Below the pieces are notes generated by a model that saw nothing but the letters and a program-made list of their open reading frames with translations, was not told the DNA's origin and did no database searches. A program made the translations under genes and the position numbers. A DNA stretch of 51,187 nt from Marinifaba aquimaris. GTDB taxonomy: Bacteria > Pseudomonadota > Gammaproteobacteria > Enterobacterales > Alteromonadaceae. The stretch covers positions 1 to 51,187 of the forward strand of contig NZ_JABULX010000030.1 of NCBI RefSeq assembly GCF_013328345.1, read 5' to 3'. Below are positions 14,655 to 24,279 of this stretch, in pieces. Positions within the stretch are counted from its first letter, which is position 1. The number at the start of each line of letters is the position of its first letter.

Positions 14655-16952
14655 ATGTCTGATACTTTAGATATTAATCTTGAAAACGTAGAGCAACTGC
14701 CGCTGCGTAAATTTACCGAAGATGCCTATTTGAACTACTCCATGTACGTGATCATGGATAGGGCATTACCTCATATCTCTGATGGCTTAAAGCCTGTTCA
14801 GCGCCGTATTATTTACGCTATGTCTGAGTTGGGTTTATCCGCTTCTGCTAAATACAAAAAATCAGCCCGTACTGTGGGTGATGTTCTCGGTAAATTCCAT
14901 CCACACGGCGACTCTGCATGTTATGAAGCCATGGTGCTAATGGCTCAGCCTTTTTCTTATCGCTACCCACTTGTTGACGGTCAGGGTAACTGGGGTGCCC
15001 CAGATGATCCTAAATCATTCGCAGCAATGCGTTATACCGAAGCTAAGTTATCTAAATTTGCTGAGGTTTTACTTTCTGAATTAGGCCAAGGTACTGTTAA
15101 TTGGGGGCCGAACTTTGATGGTACGTTGAAAGAGCCATTACAGTTACCTTCGCGATTACCCCATATTTTGCTTAACGGCATTACAGGTATCGCTGTTGGT
15201 ATGGCTACCGATATTCCACCGCACAATGTGCGTGAGACGGTTTCTGCTTGTAAGTTATTAATCGATAAGCCAAACGTTTCAATCGAAGATGTGATGGCTT
15301 TAGTCCCTGGACCTGATTACCCAACAGAAGCTGAGATCATCACCCCCGCTAAAGAAATCCAGAAAATTTACGAAACGGGTCGCGGTAGCATTAAATCTCG
15401 TGCCGTTTATGAAATTGAAGATGGTGAAGTGGTAATAACAGCAGTGCCACACCAAGTTTCAACAGGTAAGGTTTTAGAGCAAATTGCTGCGCAAATGCAG
15501 GCGAAAAAGCTCCCTATGGTGACCGATTTACGTGATGAATCTGACCATGAAAACCCTATTCGCTTAGTTGTCGTACCGCGCTCAAACCGCGTTGACACTG
15601 AACAATTAATGCAACACCTTTTTGCTACAACCGATTTAGAGAAAAATTTCCGCGTTAACTTGAATATGATTGGCTTAAATAGTCGACCTCAAGTTAAAGG
15701 CTTGATCACTATCTTAAAAGAGTGGATCGAGTATCGAAAAGATGTGGTTACACGTCGTTTGCAGTATCGCTTAGACAAAGTGCTTGCTCGTTTGCATATT
15801 TTAGAAGGTTTATTAATCGCCTTTTTAAATATCGATGAAGTGATTCATATCATTCGTACTGAAGATGAGCCTAAAGCAAAACTTATCGAGCGTTTCTCGT
15901 TAACAGACAAACAAGCTGAAGCAATACTAGAGCTCAAACTTCGTCACTTAGCGAAGTTGGAAGAAATGAAAATTCGCGGCGAGCAAGATGAATTAGAAGC
16001 TGAGCGCCAGGCGTTAGAGAAAATTTTAGGTTCTGATAAAGAGCTTAAAAAGCTAATCAAAAAAGAGCTAACTGAAGATGCTAAAAAATATGGTGATGAC
16101 AGACGTTCACCTATTATTGAGCGTGTTGAAGCTAAAGCGTTAAGCGAAAAAGACTTAGTACCGACAGAAGCCGTCACAGTAGTGGTTTCTGAAAAAGGTT
16201 GGGGTCGTTGTGCTAAAGGCCATGATGTTGATGCACAGGCGCTAAATTACAAAGCAGGGGATGGATATTTAGCTTTTGCTCGAGGTCGCTCTAACCAACC
16301 ATCTGTATTTGTTGATTCTGCAGGTCGTGCTTTTACCACTGAAACCCATACTTTACCATCTGCTAGAAGCCAAGGTGAGCCATTAACAGGCCGGTTTAAT
16401 ATTGGTGCGGGCGAGCGCATTGAGCACGTTATTTTAGCGCAAGATGATGATAAATACCTGATGGCATCCGATGCGGGTTATGGCTTTGTTACTCAGTTTA
16501 AAGACCTTGTTAGTAAAAACAAAAACGGTAAAGCGGTATTAACTTTACCCGCCAATGCAAAGGTATTACCGCCTGTTAAATTGTCTAATGTGGAGCAGTT
16601 TGTCGTGGGTGTATCGAACGAAGGGCGTATGTTGGTGTTCCCAATTGCTGATTTACCTTCACTTGCTAAAGGTAAGGGGAATAAGGTGATTAGTATCAGT
16701 GCTGAACGCGCGCGCAATAGAGAAGAGTACCTAAGACACATCCGTGTTGTGAGCGAACAAGATGGTATTGTTTTAGTTGCGGGTAAACGCAAAATGACAC
16801 TCAAGCCGAAAGATTGGGAACATTACAAAGGCGAACGTGGTCGAAGAGGTAATAAGTTACCAAGAGGGTTACAACGCGTTGATGATGTGTTGATCGAATC
16901 TAACATACCCGATGAGGGTGTATCATCAGAGCTAGAGCCCAGTGATGGTTAG
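14655..16952 (+). CDS. parC: DNA topoisomerase IV subunit A (ParC)
   Basis: A 765-residue type IIA topoisomerase subunit that breaks and rejoins DNA to decatenate daughter chromosomes, acting with ParE (not in the window). The catalytic tyrosine is Y127 in A-A-M-R-Y-T-E. The quinolone-resistance region reads H-P-H-G-D-S87-A-C-Y-E91, the wild-type Ser and Glu at the positions equal to E. coli 80 and 84, so no target-site quinolone resistance is predicted here. A coiled-coil (about 450-490) and a C-terminal beta-pinwheel follow, ending in an acidic tail. Length and sequence are close to E. coli ParC. It is followed by plsC as in Vibrio and E. coli. Confidence 0.97.
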   Translation: MSDTLDINLENVEQLPLRKFTEDAYLNYSMYVIMDRALPHISDGLKPVQRRIIYAMSELGLSASAKYKKSARTVGDVLGKFHPHGDSACYEAMVLMAQPFSYRYPLVDGQGNWGAPDDPKSFAAMRYTEAKLSKFAEVLLSELGQGTVNWGPNFDGTLKEPLQLPSRLPHILLNGITGIAVGMATDIPPHNVRETVSACKLLIDKPNVSIEDVMALVPGPDYPTEAEIITPAKEIQKIYETGRGSIKSRAVYEIEDGEVVITAVPHQVSTGKVLEQIAAQMQAKKLPMVTDLRDESDHENPIRLVVVPRSNRVDTEQLMQHLFATTDLEKNFRVNLNMIGLNSRPQVKGLITILKEWIEYRKDVVTRRLQYRLDKVLARLHILEGLLIAFLNIDEVIHIIRTEDEPKAKLIERFSLTDKQAEAILELKLRHLAKLEEMKIRGEQDELEAERQALEKILGSDKELKKLIKKELTEDAKKYGDDRRSPIIERVEAKALSEKDLVPTEAVTVVVSEKGWGRCAKGHDVDAQALNYKAGDGYLAFARGRSNQPSVFVDSAGRAFTTETHTLPSARSQGEPLTGRFNIGAGERIEHVILAQDDDKYLMASDAGYGFVTQFKDLVSKNKNGKAVLTLPANAKVLPPVKLSNVEQFVVGVSNEGRMLVFPIADLPSLAKGKGNKVISISAERARNREEYLRHIRVVSEQDGIVLVAGKRKMTLKPKDWEHYKGERGRRGNKLPRGLQRVDDVLIESNIPDEGVSSELEPSDG

Positions 16953-16965
16953 CTGAGAATAAATT

Positions 16966-16993
16966 AAAAAAAGCGACGTTAGGTCGCTTTTTT
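16966..16993 (+). terminator. Terminator after parC
   Basis: GCGAC/GTCGC stem with poly-A before and six or more T residues after, 14 bp past the parC stop. Confidence 0.88.
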
Positions 16994-17095
16994 CTTGCCT
17001 AAAATCGCATCGAACATCAATTGAATCGATCCCTTGCTGACTTTTGTGCCAGATAAACATATACTTTGCGCCGTAATTTATAGGGGAGAGCCATT

Positions 17096-17833
17096 TTGTT
17101 AGCAGCGATTCGTATTCTTTTAATTGCTATCTATTTAATCATTGTTAGTTTAATCGGTGTTGTTTTTTGCGCCTTCAGACCTTTCAACCCCTCCAATGTA
17201 AAAGTATTTGCTGATCTATATGCCAAAGTAGCATGGATTATCGGCGTAAAAGTGATTTATCGCACCAATGAAGAAGCTGAGAAAACTCGCCCTGCCGTTA
17301 TCATAGGTAATCACCAAAACAGTTATGATATTTTTACTATCTCTGGTGCCTTACCTAAACGCGGGGTTACCATTGGCAAGAAAAGCTTAAAGTGGATCCC
17401 GTTCTTTGGTTGGTTGTATTGGCTATCGGGCAATATTTTAATTAACCGAGAAAATCGAAAAGCTGCACATGGCACGTTATCAAAAGCAGCTGATGCCATT
17501 ACTAAAAATGATGTAACCGTTTGGATGTTCCCTGAAGGTACACGCTCTTATGGTCGCGGCCTATTAAAGTTTAAACGCGGTGCCTTTCAGTTAGCTCAAG
17601 AAGCTGATGTACCTATTATCCCTATCGTGATGAATAACACTCACGAAAAAATTAAATTAAACCGTTGGAATAATGGATATTTAATTGTTGAAACCTTAGC
17701 GCCGCGAAAGTTAACAGCCGAGCAAAGCCAAGATTTAAGAAAAACAGCAAATGAATATCACACTTTAATGCTTGAAAAAATTGAAGCATTAGATGCCGAA
17801 GTGGCTGAATTAGAAAAGTCAGCCAAAGCTTAA
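17096..17833 (+). CDS. plsC: 1-acyl-sn-glycerol-3-phosphate acyltransferase (PlsC)
   Basis: A 245-residue inner-membrane acyltransferase that makes phosphatidic acid from lysophosphatidic acid. The N-terminal TM (~5-28) leads into the catalytic H-x4-D motif in G-N-H-Q-N-S-Y-D (~73-80), the glycerol-phosphate binding block N-I-L-I-N-R and the F-P-E-G-T-R-S motif (~145). The start is a TTG preceded by a GGGGAG ribosome site at 17083-17088 with good spacing; no ATG fits. The C-terminal end is Glu/Ala-rich. It is next to parC as in E. coli, and 17 bp upstream of rraB, so the two are likely co-transcribed. Confidence 0.93.
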   Translation: MLAAIRILLIAIYLIIVSLIGVVFCAFRPFNPSNVKVFADLYAKVAWIIGVKVIYRTNEEAEKTRPAVIIGNHQNSYDIFTISGALPKRGVTIGKKSLKWIPFFGWLYWLSGNILINRENRKAAHGTLSKAADAITKNDVTVWMFPEGTRSYGRGLLKFKRGAFQLAQEADVPIIPIVMNNTHEKIKLNRWNNGYLIVETLAPRKLTAEQSQDLRKTANEYHTLMLEKIEALDAEVAELEKSAKA

Positions 17834-17850
17834 TTAACGAGGAGCGCATT

Positions 17851-18210
17851 GTGGAATTTCACGAAAACCCATTAGCCTTTAACAAAATGGTTGTTGAGTC
17901 ATTACTTGAAGACGGTAGTGACCCTCATGCCACTTATGTAATTGAGCACCATTTTTCTTCTACTGACTTCAACAAATTAGAAAAAGCAGCTGTTGCCGCT
18001 TATAAGTACGGTTTTGAAGCAACAGATGCTGATGAGTATATTACCGACGATGGTGAAGAGATTTTGTCATTTGACGTGGTTGCACAGACCACATTGTCAG
18101 TAGAGGCCATCAATGAACAAACGAAAAAAATGGCTGAAATGGCAAAGGAGTTTGGCGTTGAGTATGACGGCTGGGGCACTGAGTTTATCGAGCCTGAGCT
18201 AGACGACTAA
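17851..18210 (+). CDS. rraB: Ribonuclease E inhibitor RraB
   Basis: A 119-residue RraB (YjgD) protein, which binds the C-terminal half of RNase E and slows mRNA decay. Recognised by L-L-E-D-G-S-D-P-H-A-T-Y-V-I-E-H-H-F near the start, L-E-K-A-A-V-A-A, and the strongly conserved F-G-V-E-Y-D-G-W-G-T-E-F block before an acidic tail. It begins at GTG with a GGAG ribosome site at 17840-17843. It has a shorter N-terminus and acidic tail than the E. coli protein (138 residues). It probably forms a unit with plsC. Confidence 0.92.
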   Translation: MEFHENPLAFNKMVVESLLEDGSDPHATYVIEHHFSSTDFNKLEKAAVAAYKYGFEATDADEYITDDGEEILSFDVVAQTTLSVEAINEQTKKMAEMAKEFGVEYDGWGTEFIEPELDD

Positions 18211-18253
18211 AAATAACAAAGCACTAAAATAAAAAACATAATAAGAATAATAA

Positions 18254-19180
18254 ATGACAGCAGCGATTATCAGCCATTACAAATGCCGAATGCACAAAGT
18301 ACCCGATTGGTATGCAGAGTGTCCGGCGCGACTTGATGTCATTAATAATCAACTTTTATCGACAGGTTTAGATTACTGTGTTGTGCACAAAGACGCGCCT
18401 TTAGTGACGCGCGAGCAACTTGAACGCGTGCACGATGCTGACTACCTAGACGAACTAGCCAGCCAAGTACCTGAAGAAGGTTTTAATATGCTAAGTGATG
18501 ATTTACCACTTAGCCCTAAGACCTTATTGGCAGCGCAACACGCAGCGGGTGCTGGAGTGCTTGGTGTTGATCTGGTTATGGCTGGTGAGCATGATTCAGT
18601 ATTTTGTAATGTTAGACCACCAGGCCATCATGCAGAACGCAAAAAAGCCATGGGGTTTTGTTTTTACAACAATGTAGCCGTTGCGGCCGCTCATGCACTT
18701 GAACACTACGGTTTAAAGCGCGTCGCAATTATTGATTTTGATGTTCATCACGGTAATGGCACGCAAGATATATTTATCGATGATAAGCGTGTTCTGTTTT
18801 TCTCATCGTTTCAATATCCGTTTTTTCCAGAAACGGATGTTGATGTCGAGCAACAGAACATTGTTAACATCAAGCTAGATTCAGCCGCGAAAAGTGATGA
18901 GTTCAAAGATGCGATTGAACAGGGTGTATTTGCCCCATTAGCCGCTTTTGAACCTGAGTTAATTTTAATTTCTGCCGGGTTTGATGCCCATATTGATGAT
19001 GATATGTCTTCGGTTGGCTTAGTTGAAGATGACTATATTTGGATCACGCGTCAAATTCGTGCCATTGCTGATAATACGGACTGTTGTCGTGGTTTAGTTT
19101 CGACCCTTGAGGGTGGCTATAATTTACCCGCTTTAGCGCGCAGCGTAGTTGCACATATAAAAGCATTGGCTAAATTGTAA
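18254..19180 (+). CDS. Histone deacetylase superfamily protein
   Basis: A 308-residue arginase/deacetylase-fold hydrolase, related to acetoin utilisation AcuC and acetylpolyamine amidohydrolases. Visible hallmarks are R-P-P-G-H-H-A (the two catalytic histidines), G-F-C-F-Y-N-N-V-A-V-A-A, and the zinc-binding D-F-D-V-H-H-G-N-G-T-Q, with the third zinc Asp in S-A-G-F-D-A-H and the late L-E-G-G-Y-N. All metal and catalytic residues are present, so it should be active, removing acyl groups from an amide substrate; which one is unknown. It lies 43 bp after rraB with no terminator, and 34 bp before the Bax-like gene. Confidence 0.92.
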   Translation: MTAAIISHYKCRMHKVPDWYAECPARLDVINNQLLSTGLDYCVVHKDAPLVTREQLERVHDADYLDELASQVPEEGFNMLSDDLPLSPKTLLAAQHAAGAGVLGVDLVMAGEHDSVFCNVRPPGHHAERKKAMGFCFYNNVAVAAAHALEHYGLKRVAIIDFDVHHGNGTQDIFIDDKRVLFFSSFQYPFFPETDVDVEQQNIVNIKLDSAAKSDEFKDAIEQGVFAPLAAFEPELILISAGFDAHIDDDMSSVGLVEDDYIWITRQIRAIADNTDCCRGLVSTLEGGYNLPALARSVVAHIKALAKL

Positions 19181-19214
19181 CCATGCATCAAGCAAAGCGT
19201 TATGGAAGATTGTA

Positions 19215-20162
19215 ATGTTAGTGTTTAAAAAATTTATCTCATGTATATCGGGTATCGCTATTTTATCGGCTTGTGCGCCGACGGTTGAAGAGCGTGAGAT
19301 TATCGCCAAACGGTCAGATAAAACGATAGTAGCAGGTTCTCAACCCGTGGTTGAAGAACGAATTGCCTCTATTGCTGAGCTGCAAAAGGTATTTGAAAAG
19401 TTCGACTACGATGCAGAACAATGGCAGCAAGGTAGTCGGGGTGTACCGCGTATCGTTTTTCCCGGGGTCGGAGAAAGCTGGGCTGAGCGCTCTCAAAAAA
19501 TGCCAGTCAGTATCAAAAAGGATGTCTTTTTTCGTTTGATGGCGCCGCTCATTTTAATCTCTAATGAACATATTTTGTTGGAAAGAGAACGCGTTCAAAA
19601 TGATGATTTAACTTCACCGGAATTAAAAGCTTTAGCCGTTAAATACCGGATTATTAAAGACAGTGCTTCACCGTTAACTGAAGAGATGCGACAAGCACTT
19701 TTATTAAGAGTTGATATTTTACCGGTATCACTTGCCTTAGCTCAAGCTGCCGAAGAGAGTGGTTGGGGTACCTCCCGTTTTGCCAGAGAGGGCAATGCAT
19801 TCTTTGGTCAGTGGGATTTTTCTGGTAAAGGCATGATCCCTAAGCAACAAAGAAAAGAGCTAGGTAATTATGGTTTGGCGCGATTCGATAGCCCTCTTGA
19901 TTCAGTTAAAGGTTATATGCTGAATATAAACACGACGGGGGCTTATGAAAAGTTGCGTTCATTAAGAGCACAGCTACGAGCTGATGGCCAAGCAATATCT
20001 GGAATGGAGCTTGCCACAACATTAGATAAATACTCAGAACGCGGTCAAGCTTATATTGACGGCATTCAAGGGATGATTTCATACAACAAGTTAGAAACGT
20101 TCGATCAGGCTTATCTAATTGAGAACGACTTAGTTGAAATCATCAGTAAAAATCAAAATTAA
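19215..20162 (+). CDS. Bax-like glucosaminidase lipoprotein
   Basis: A 315-residue exported hydrolase similar to E. coli Bax, of the mannosyl-glycoprotein endo-beta-N-acetylglucosaminidase (Glucosaminidase) family. A lipobox (A-I-L-S-A-C, Cys ~20) predicts a lipoprotein. The catalytic domain (~150-290) contains A-L-A-Q-A-A-E-E-S-G-W-G-T-S-R-F-A, with the catalytic Glu, followed by G-N-A-F-F-G-Q-W and Y-S-E-R-G-Q-A-Y-I-D. Residues ~25-140 are a Bax-specific N-terminal part. It probably trims peptidoglycan. It follows the deacetylase gene by 34 bp and may share its transcript. Confidence 0.85.
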   Translation: MLVFKKFISCISGIAILSACAPTVEEREIIAKRSDKTIVAGSQPVVEERIASIAELQKVFEKFDYDAEQWQQGSRGVPRIVFPGVGESWAERSQKMPVSIKKDVFFRLMAPLILISNEHILLERERVQNDDLTSPELKALAVKYRIIKDSASPLTEEMRQALLLRVDILPVSLALAQAAEESGWGTSRFAREGNAFFGQWDFSGKGMIPKQQRKELGNYGLARFDSPLDSVKGYMLNINTTGAYEKLRSLRAQLRADGQAISGMELATTLDKYSERGQAYIDGIQGMISYNKLETFDQAYLIENDLVEIISKNQN

Positions 20163-20239
20163 TTGTGCTCATCCGTGACACAAAACGCTTACTACTCGCT
20201 TGGAATATGACAAGACTGTCAAAAAGTCAGTAAAAAAAA

Positions 20240-20287
20240 TGTCACCAATTATTCATTTATCTGGTCTTAAATGAATAAATGGTGACA
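20240..20287. repeat. Long imperfect inverted repeat before the TonB2 operon
   Basis: Nineteen-base arms (TGTCACCA-N-TTATTCATTT and its complement, one mismatch) around a 10-bp centre. An A8 run precedes it on the plus strand, so it would act as a terminator only for minus-strand transcription; the plus-strand 3' side has no T-run. It may be the end of the bax transcript, a bidirectional structure or a small interspersed repeat. Confidence 0.6.
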
Positions 20288-20432
20288 GATACATTTCAAT
20301 CGTGATTCTTTTCTTACGTTTGTGTTAAAAAATTTTGCCCTGTAACTTTTACGTAATATTTGGTTCATCAAAACGTCACTGAGCTGAAATACCCTTTCTC
20401 GCGTCAATTATAAAGTAACCGAGGAAGCTTAA

Positions 20433-21197
20433 ATGAAGCTCTCAAACAGCCTAAAAATCTCTTTAATCGCGGCAGCGGTTAGCTTATCAGCTAACGTTAG
20501 CGCGAATGATATTGTAAAGCCTGTTGTTAAAGCAGGTGCCGAAATTAATAAATCAGCCGCTGAATCACAAAAAAGAATCGATAAAATCAGCGATGATATT
20601 CAAGAGCGTTTACAACAATTCAAAACAGTAAACAAAGAAATCGAAGGTTTAAACGTATACAACGGTCAATTGCAAAAGCAAGTTGATAATCAATTAGCCG
20701 AAATGGCTGAGTTAGATGCTTCAATTGACAAAGTAAGTGTAATTGAACGTCAAATCGTACCTTTAATGATCCGTATGGTTGATGGTTTAGAGCAGTTTGT
20801 TGCTTTAGATGTTCCTTTCTTAGCTGATGAGCGTGCAAAACGCATCGCTGATTTAAAAATCATGATGAGTGCAGCTGATGTTGCCACGTCTGAAAAATTC
20901 CGCCGTGTTTTAGAAGCTTACCAAGTTGAAGTTGACTACGGAAAAACAATCGAAGCTTACACTGGTTTATTAACAATCAATGGTGTAGAGCGCGATGTTG
21001 AGTTCTTACGCATAGGCCGTGTCGCACTTTATTATCAAACACGCGATGGTCAAGTGAACGGTAGCTGGGATAAAGACCAAGCTGGTTTTATCGAATTACC
21101 ATCACAGTACCGCATTCAAATTTCTAAAGGTTTACGTATTGCTCGTAAGCAGTTAGCCCCTGATTTATTAATGTTGCCTTTAGCTGCAGCTCAGTAA
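20433..21197 (+). CDS. DUF3450 periplasmic protein of the TonB2 system
   Basis: A 254-residue exported coiled-coil protein. A signal peptide (~1-24, ending A-N-V-S-A-N) is followed by a long heptad-rich region (~30-125) and a C-terminal globular part with G-R-V-A-L-Y-Y-Q-T and the trailing I-A-R-K-Q-L-A-P-D. It matches the DUF3450 family always found as first gene of TtpC-type TonB operons in marine gammaproteobacteria. It starts a six-gene unit with 18-bp spacing to the TtpC-like gene. The role is inferred to be a periplasmic partner of the ExbB-like TtpC extension. Confidence 0.88.
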   Translation: MKLSNSLKISLIAAAVSLSANVSANDIVKPVVKAGAEINKSAAESQKRIDKISDDIQERLQQFKTVNKEIEGLNVYNGQLQKQVDNQLAEMAELDASIDKVSVIERQIVPLMIRMVDGLEQFVALDVPFLADERAKRIADLKIMMSAADVATSEKFRRVLEAYQVEVDYGKTIEAYTGLLTINGVERDVEFLRIGRVALYYQTRDGQVNGSWDKDQAGFIELPSQYRIQISKGLRIARKQLAPDLLMLPLAAAQ

Positions 21198-21215
21198 TAC
21201 CGGCAGGATAAGAAC

Positions 21216-22595
21216 ATGAATATTAAAAATACTTTCAAAAAATTAACCGCTAAGCCGGCTGCAATTGCTTTAGCTTGTATGACGTTATCTGCACCAGCTG
21301 TGGCAGAAGGCCCGGCTAACTTAGATGAACTTTTATCTAAATTAGAGCAAGGTCAGTTATTCCAAAGCCAAGAAAATAAAGCACGCGAAGCTGATTTCAT
21401 GGCGCGTAAAAACGAGCAAGTTAAGCTTTTACAAAATGCGATAAACACACGTGATAACGCTATCGCAACTAGTCAGCAGTTAGAGTCTGACTTTGAAAAG
21501 AACGAGTACACCCTTGCAGATAAAACCGATGCATTAAATAAGCGCATGGGTTCTTTAAAAGAGTTGTTCGGTGTTTTACAACAAGTTGCAGGTGATGCAA
21601 AAGGTAAATTCCAAAACTCTATTATCTCAACACAATATCCAAACCGTGACGTTTTCATGGATGAGTTAGCACAAAAGATGGGCAAAAGCTCAAAGCTAGC
21701 CAGTATCGAAGAAATTGAAACGGTATGGTTCGAGTTACAACGTGAGATGACTGAATCTGGCAAGATCACAACCTTCAAAGCACCGGTTATCACACAAACG
21801 GGTGATAAGGTTGAAAAAGAAATCGTTCGTGTTGGTGCATTCAACTTAGTTGCTGATGGTAAATACATCGAATACGTAAGCGAAACAGGCTCTTTAGCTG
21901 AGCTTGCTCGTCAACCTGCAGCGCGTTACACAGCAAGTGCCGATGCGATTCAAAATGGTTCAGGTATTGTTGAGTTTGCCCTTGACCCTACAGGCGGTTC
22001 AATTTTATCACTATTAGTTCAAGCACCTGATACTAAAGAGCGTGTTGAGCAAGGTGGTACAGTTGGTTACGTTATCTTAGCCGTTGGTTTAGTGGGCTTA
22101 TTAATCGCGTTAGAGCGTTTCATCTCTTTAACATTAGTTGGCGGTAAAGTGCGTCGTCAATTAAAAGCGGATAAAGCGACATCTGATAATCCATTAGGCC
22201 GTGTGATGCAGGTTAAAGACAAGCATCCAGAAGCGGACACTGAAACGTTAGAGCTTAAATTATCTGAAGCGATTATGCGTGAAGTACCTAAGTTAACGCG
22301 CAACTTAACGTTTATTAAGATCATCTCTGTTGTTGCACCACTTATGGGTTTACTTGGTACGGTAACCGGTATGATCAATACCTTCCAAGCGATTACATTA
22401 TTCGGTACAGGTGACCCTAAATTAATGGCCGGTGGTATCTCTCAAGCCCTAGTGACAACGGTTCTAGGCTTAGTGGTAGCTATACCAACTATCTTACTTT
22501 ACACAGTTCTACACACGCGCTCTAAGAACTTAGTTTACATCTTACAAGAGCAAAGCGCGGGTATCATCGCTGAGCGTTCTGAAAAAGGAGCTTAA
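21216..22595 (+). CDS. ttpC: TtpC-type extended ExbB (MotA/TolQ/ExbB family)
   Basis: A 459-residue proton-channel protein with a large periplasmic N-terminal extension. A signal peptide (~1-30) is followed by a coiled-coil/periplasmic region (~30-280); then three TM segments, beginning V-G-Y-V-I-L-A-V-G-L-V-G-L-L, enclose the ExbB core with the conserved A-P-L-M-G-L-L-G-T-V-T-G-M-I and G-G-I-S-Q-A-L-V-T-T motifs. It acts with the smaller ExbB, ExbD and TonB downstream; in Vibrio TtpC is needed for TonB2-dependent uptake. Its stop is 2 bp before the next gene. Plain ExbB lacks the extension, so the TtpC assignment is preferred. Confidence 0.9.
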   Translation: MNIKNTFKKLTAKPAAIALACMTLSAPAVAEGPANLDELLSKLEQGQLFQSQENKAREADFMARKNEQVKLLQNAINTRDNAIATSQQLESDFEKNEYTLADKTDALNKRMGSLKELFGVLQQVAGDAKGKFQNSIISTQYPNRDVFMDELAQKMGKSSKLASIEEIETVWFELQREMTESGKITTFKAPVITQTGDKVEKEIVRVGAFNLVADGKYIEYVSETGSLAELARQPAARYTASADAIQNGSGIVEFALDPTGGSILSLLVQAPDTKERVEQGGTVGYVILAVGLVGLLIALERFISLTLVGGKVRRQLKADKATSDNPLGRVMQVKDKHPEADTETLELKLSEAIMREVPKLTRNLTFIKIISVVAPLMGLLGTVTGMINTFQAITLFGTGDPKLMAGGISQALVTTVLGLVVAIPTILLYTVLHTRSKNLVYILQEQSAGIIAERSEKGA

Positions 22596-22596
22596 G

Positions 22597-23124
22597 GTGT
22601 TAGCACTAGCTGAAATGAGTGAAGCTATCCGAGGATTTATGGAAACAGGTGGTCAGGTATTAACCCTGATCGCCGGCCTCATCTTCGTCATGTGGATAGT
22701 GATATTCGAGCGCTTAGTGTTTGTATTTAAAGGTTTTCCTACAATCAAAAAGCGTATTAAACAAGAGTGGGAAGCGCGTACCGATAAAGGTTCATGGGAC
22801 GCGGAGCAAATTCGTCAGGCACAAATATCACGTGCATCAATGGCAATTAATCAAAACTTAGCTTTATTAGCGTGTTTTGTCGCTCTTTGCCCATTCCTAG
22901 GCTTACTAGGCACAGTAACAGGCATGATTGAAGTATTCGATGTCATGGCTATTTCAGGAACAGGTAGCGCACGCTCAATGGCATCAGGTGTTTCTAAAGC
23001 CACTATCCCAACAATGGCGGGTATGGTTGGCGCATTATCAGGCGTATTTATCCTGACCTGGTTACAGCGTAATGCCAAAAAAGAAGTGGAGTTACTGGCA
23101 GACAAGCTAGTGATGGAACACTAA
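22597..23124 (+). CDS. exbB: Biopolymer transport protein ExbB (TonB2 system)
   Basis: A 175-residue inner-membrane ExbB/TolQ-family protein, part of the proton channel that energises TonB. It starts at GTG two bases after the previous stop, with a ribosome site (AAAGGAG) inside the upstream gene; an ATG at 22615 is an alternative. Three TM segments are seen, with the signature P-F-L-G-L-L-G-T-V-T-G-M-I and G-V-S-K-A-T-I-P-T-M-A-G-M-V-G-A-L. It is translationally coupled to the TtpC-like gene and 20 bp before exbD. The operon thus has two ExbB paralogues, a feature of TonB2 systems. Confidence 0.93.
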   Translation: MLALAEMSEAIRGFMETGGQVLTLIAGLIFVMWIVIFERLVFVFKGFPTIKKRIKQEWEARTDKGSWDAEQIRQAQISRASMAINQNLALLACFVALCPFLGLLGTVTGMIEVFDVMAISGTGSARSMASGVSKATIPTMAGMVGALSGVFILTWLQRNAKKEVELLADKLVMEH

Positions 23125-23144
23125 AAAGAGTTGAGAATTTTATT

Positions 23145-23552
23145 ATGAGAAAGTCACCAATCAATGTAATGCAGGACGATGAAGAACAAAACATCGATAT
23201 GACGCCAATGCTAGACGTTGTATTTATCATGCTTATCTTCTTCATTGTAACGGCTTCTTTTGTTAAAGAGGCGGGTATTGATGTTAACCGTCCTGATGCA
23301 CCAACGGCCGTTAAAAAAGAACGCGCCAACATCTTAATTGCGATTAACGATGCAGGTGAGATTTGGATTGATAAGCGTCGTATTGATGTACGTGCTGTGC
23401 AAGCTAACATCGAGCGCTTAAAAGCCGAAAATCCACAAGGCTCTGTTGTTATTCAAGCAGACCGCAAAGCCAACGTAGAAACGTTAGTGAAGGTAATGGA
23501 CGCATCACGCGCTGCAGGTGCATACGATGTATCAATTGCGGCCAATGAGTAA
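23145..23552 (+). CDS. exbD: Biopolymer transport protein ExbD (TonB2 system)
   Basis: A 135-residue ExbD/TolR-family protein. The single N-terminal TM (~20-40) contains the proton-carrying aspartate in I-D-M-T-P-M-L-D-V-V-F-I-M-L-I-F-F-I; the periplasmic domain ends with V-V-I-Q-A-D-R-K-A and a S-I-A-A-N-E tail. It forms the rotor-like partner of ExbB. It is 20 bp after exbB and 16 bp before tonB. Length and motif match ExbD2 rather than TolR. Confidence 0.93.
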   Translation: MRKSPINVMQDDEEQNIDMTPMLDVVFIMLIFFIVTASFVKEAGIDVNRPDAPTAVKKERANILIAINDAGEIWIDKRRIDVRAVQANIERLKAENPQGSVVIQADRKANVETLVKVMDASRAAGAYDVSIAANE

Positions 23553-23568
23553 TTAAAGGTTATAAGTC

Positions 23569-24180
23569 ATGATCATCCGATACTTATTAGCCATCTTACT
23601 CGCAGGTGCTGTGACCTTTGCTTTGGTTTTTGGCATGCAATCTTTGATTGCAAGTGGTGAAGGCGCTATGACTGAGCCACCAAAAGGTAGTGTGCTTGAT
23701 TTTGTACGCGTGAAAAAAGAATCTCAAGTTGAGAAAAAAGAGCGCAAACCACAAAAGCCACCTAAGCCAAAAACGCCACCACCTCCGATGGAGCAACCGC
23801 AAATGCAAGCAGCAAATCCTAATGTAGGTGCAGCAACGACTAACTTCAGTGCTGATGTTCAGGCGGATGTTGGTATTCAAGGTGGATTAAGCCTGCAATC
23901 AAGCGATGGTGAATACTTACCTATCGTTAAAGTTGCGCCGGTATATCCAAGACGTGCGGCACAACGTGGTATTGAAGGTTACGTGATTGTTGAATTTACC
24001 GTAACTAAACAAGGTTCAGTAAGAGACCCACAAGTGGTTAAAGCAGAGCCTCAAGGTATTTTCAACCAAGCAGCGCTTAATGCAGCACTGAAATTTAAAT
24101 ACAAGCCAAGAGTAATTAACGGTGAGCCAACGGAAGTTGCTGGTGTACAAAACCGCATTACTTTTGAGATGAGTAAATAA
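23569..24180 (+). CDS. tonB: TonB family protein (TonB2 type)
   Basis: A 203-residue TonB. An N-terminal TM anchor (~3-25) is followed by a Lys/Pro-rich linker (P-Q-K-P-P-K-P-K-T-P-P-P-P-M-E-Q) and the C-terminal TonB domain (~110-203) with Y-P-R-R-A-A-Q-R-G-I-E-G-Y-V-I-V-E-F-T-V and N-Q-A-A-L-N-A-A-L-K-F-K-Y-K-P-R. The short linker is typical of TonB2. It couples the proton-motive complex of ExbB/ExbD to outer-membrane TonB-dependent receptors encoded elsewhere. No Fur-like site is seen before the operon, so control may not be by iron. Confidence 0.92.
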   Translation: MIIRYLLAILLAGAVTFALVFGMQSLIASGEGAMTEPPKGSVLDFVRVKKESQVEKKERKPQKPPKPKTPPPPMEQPQMQAANPNVGAATTNFSADVQADVGIQGGLSLQSSDGEYLPIVKVAPVYPRRAAQRGIEGYVIVEFTVTKQGSVRDPQVVKAEPQGIFNQAALNAALKFKYKPRVINGEPTEVAGVQNRITFEMSK

Positions 24181-24279
24181 TTTACTCAAAGTTATAGCTT
24201 GGCTTTGATCATGTTTTTGTAGTGATTAATGGGTTCAAAGTCAGGCTTTTTATTTAGAATAAACAAGAAGGGTAACAAA

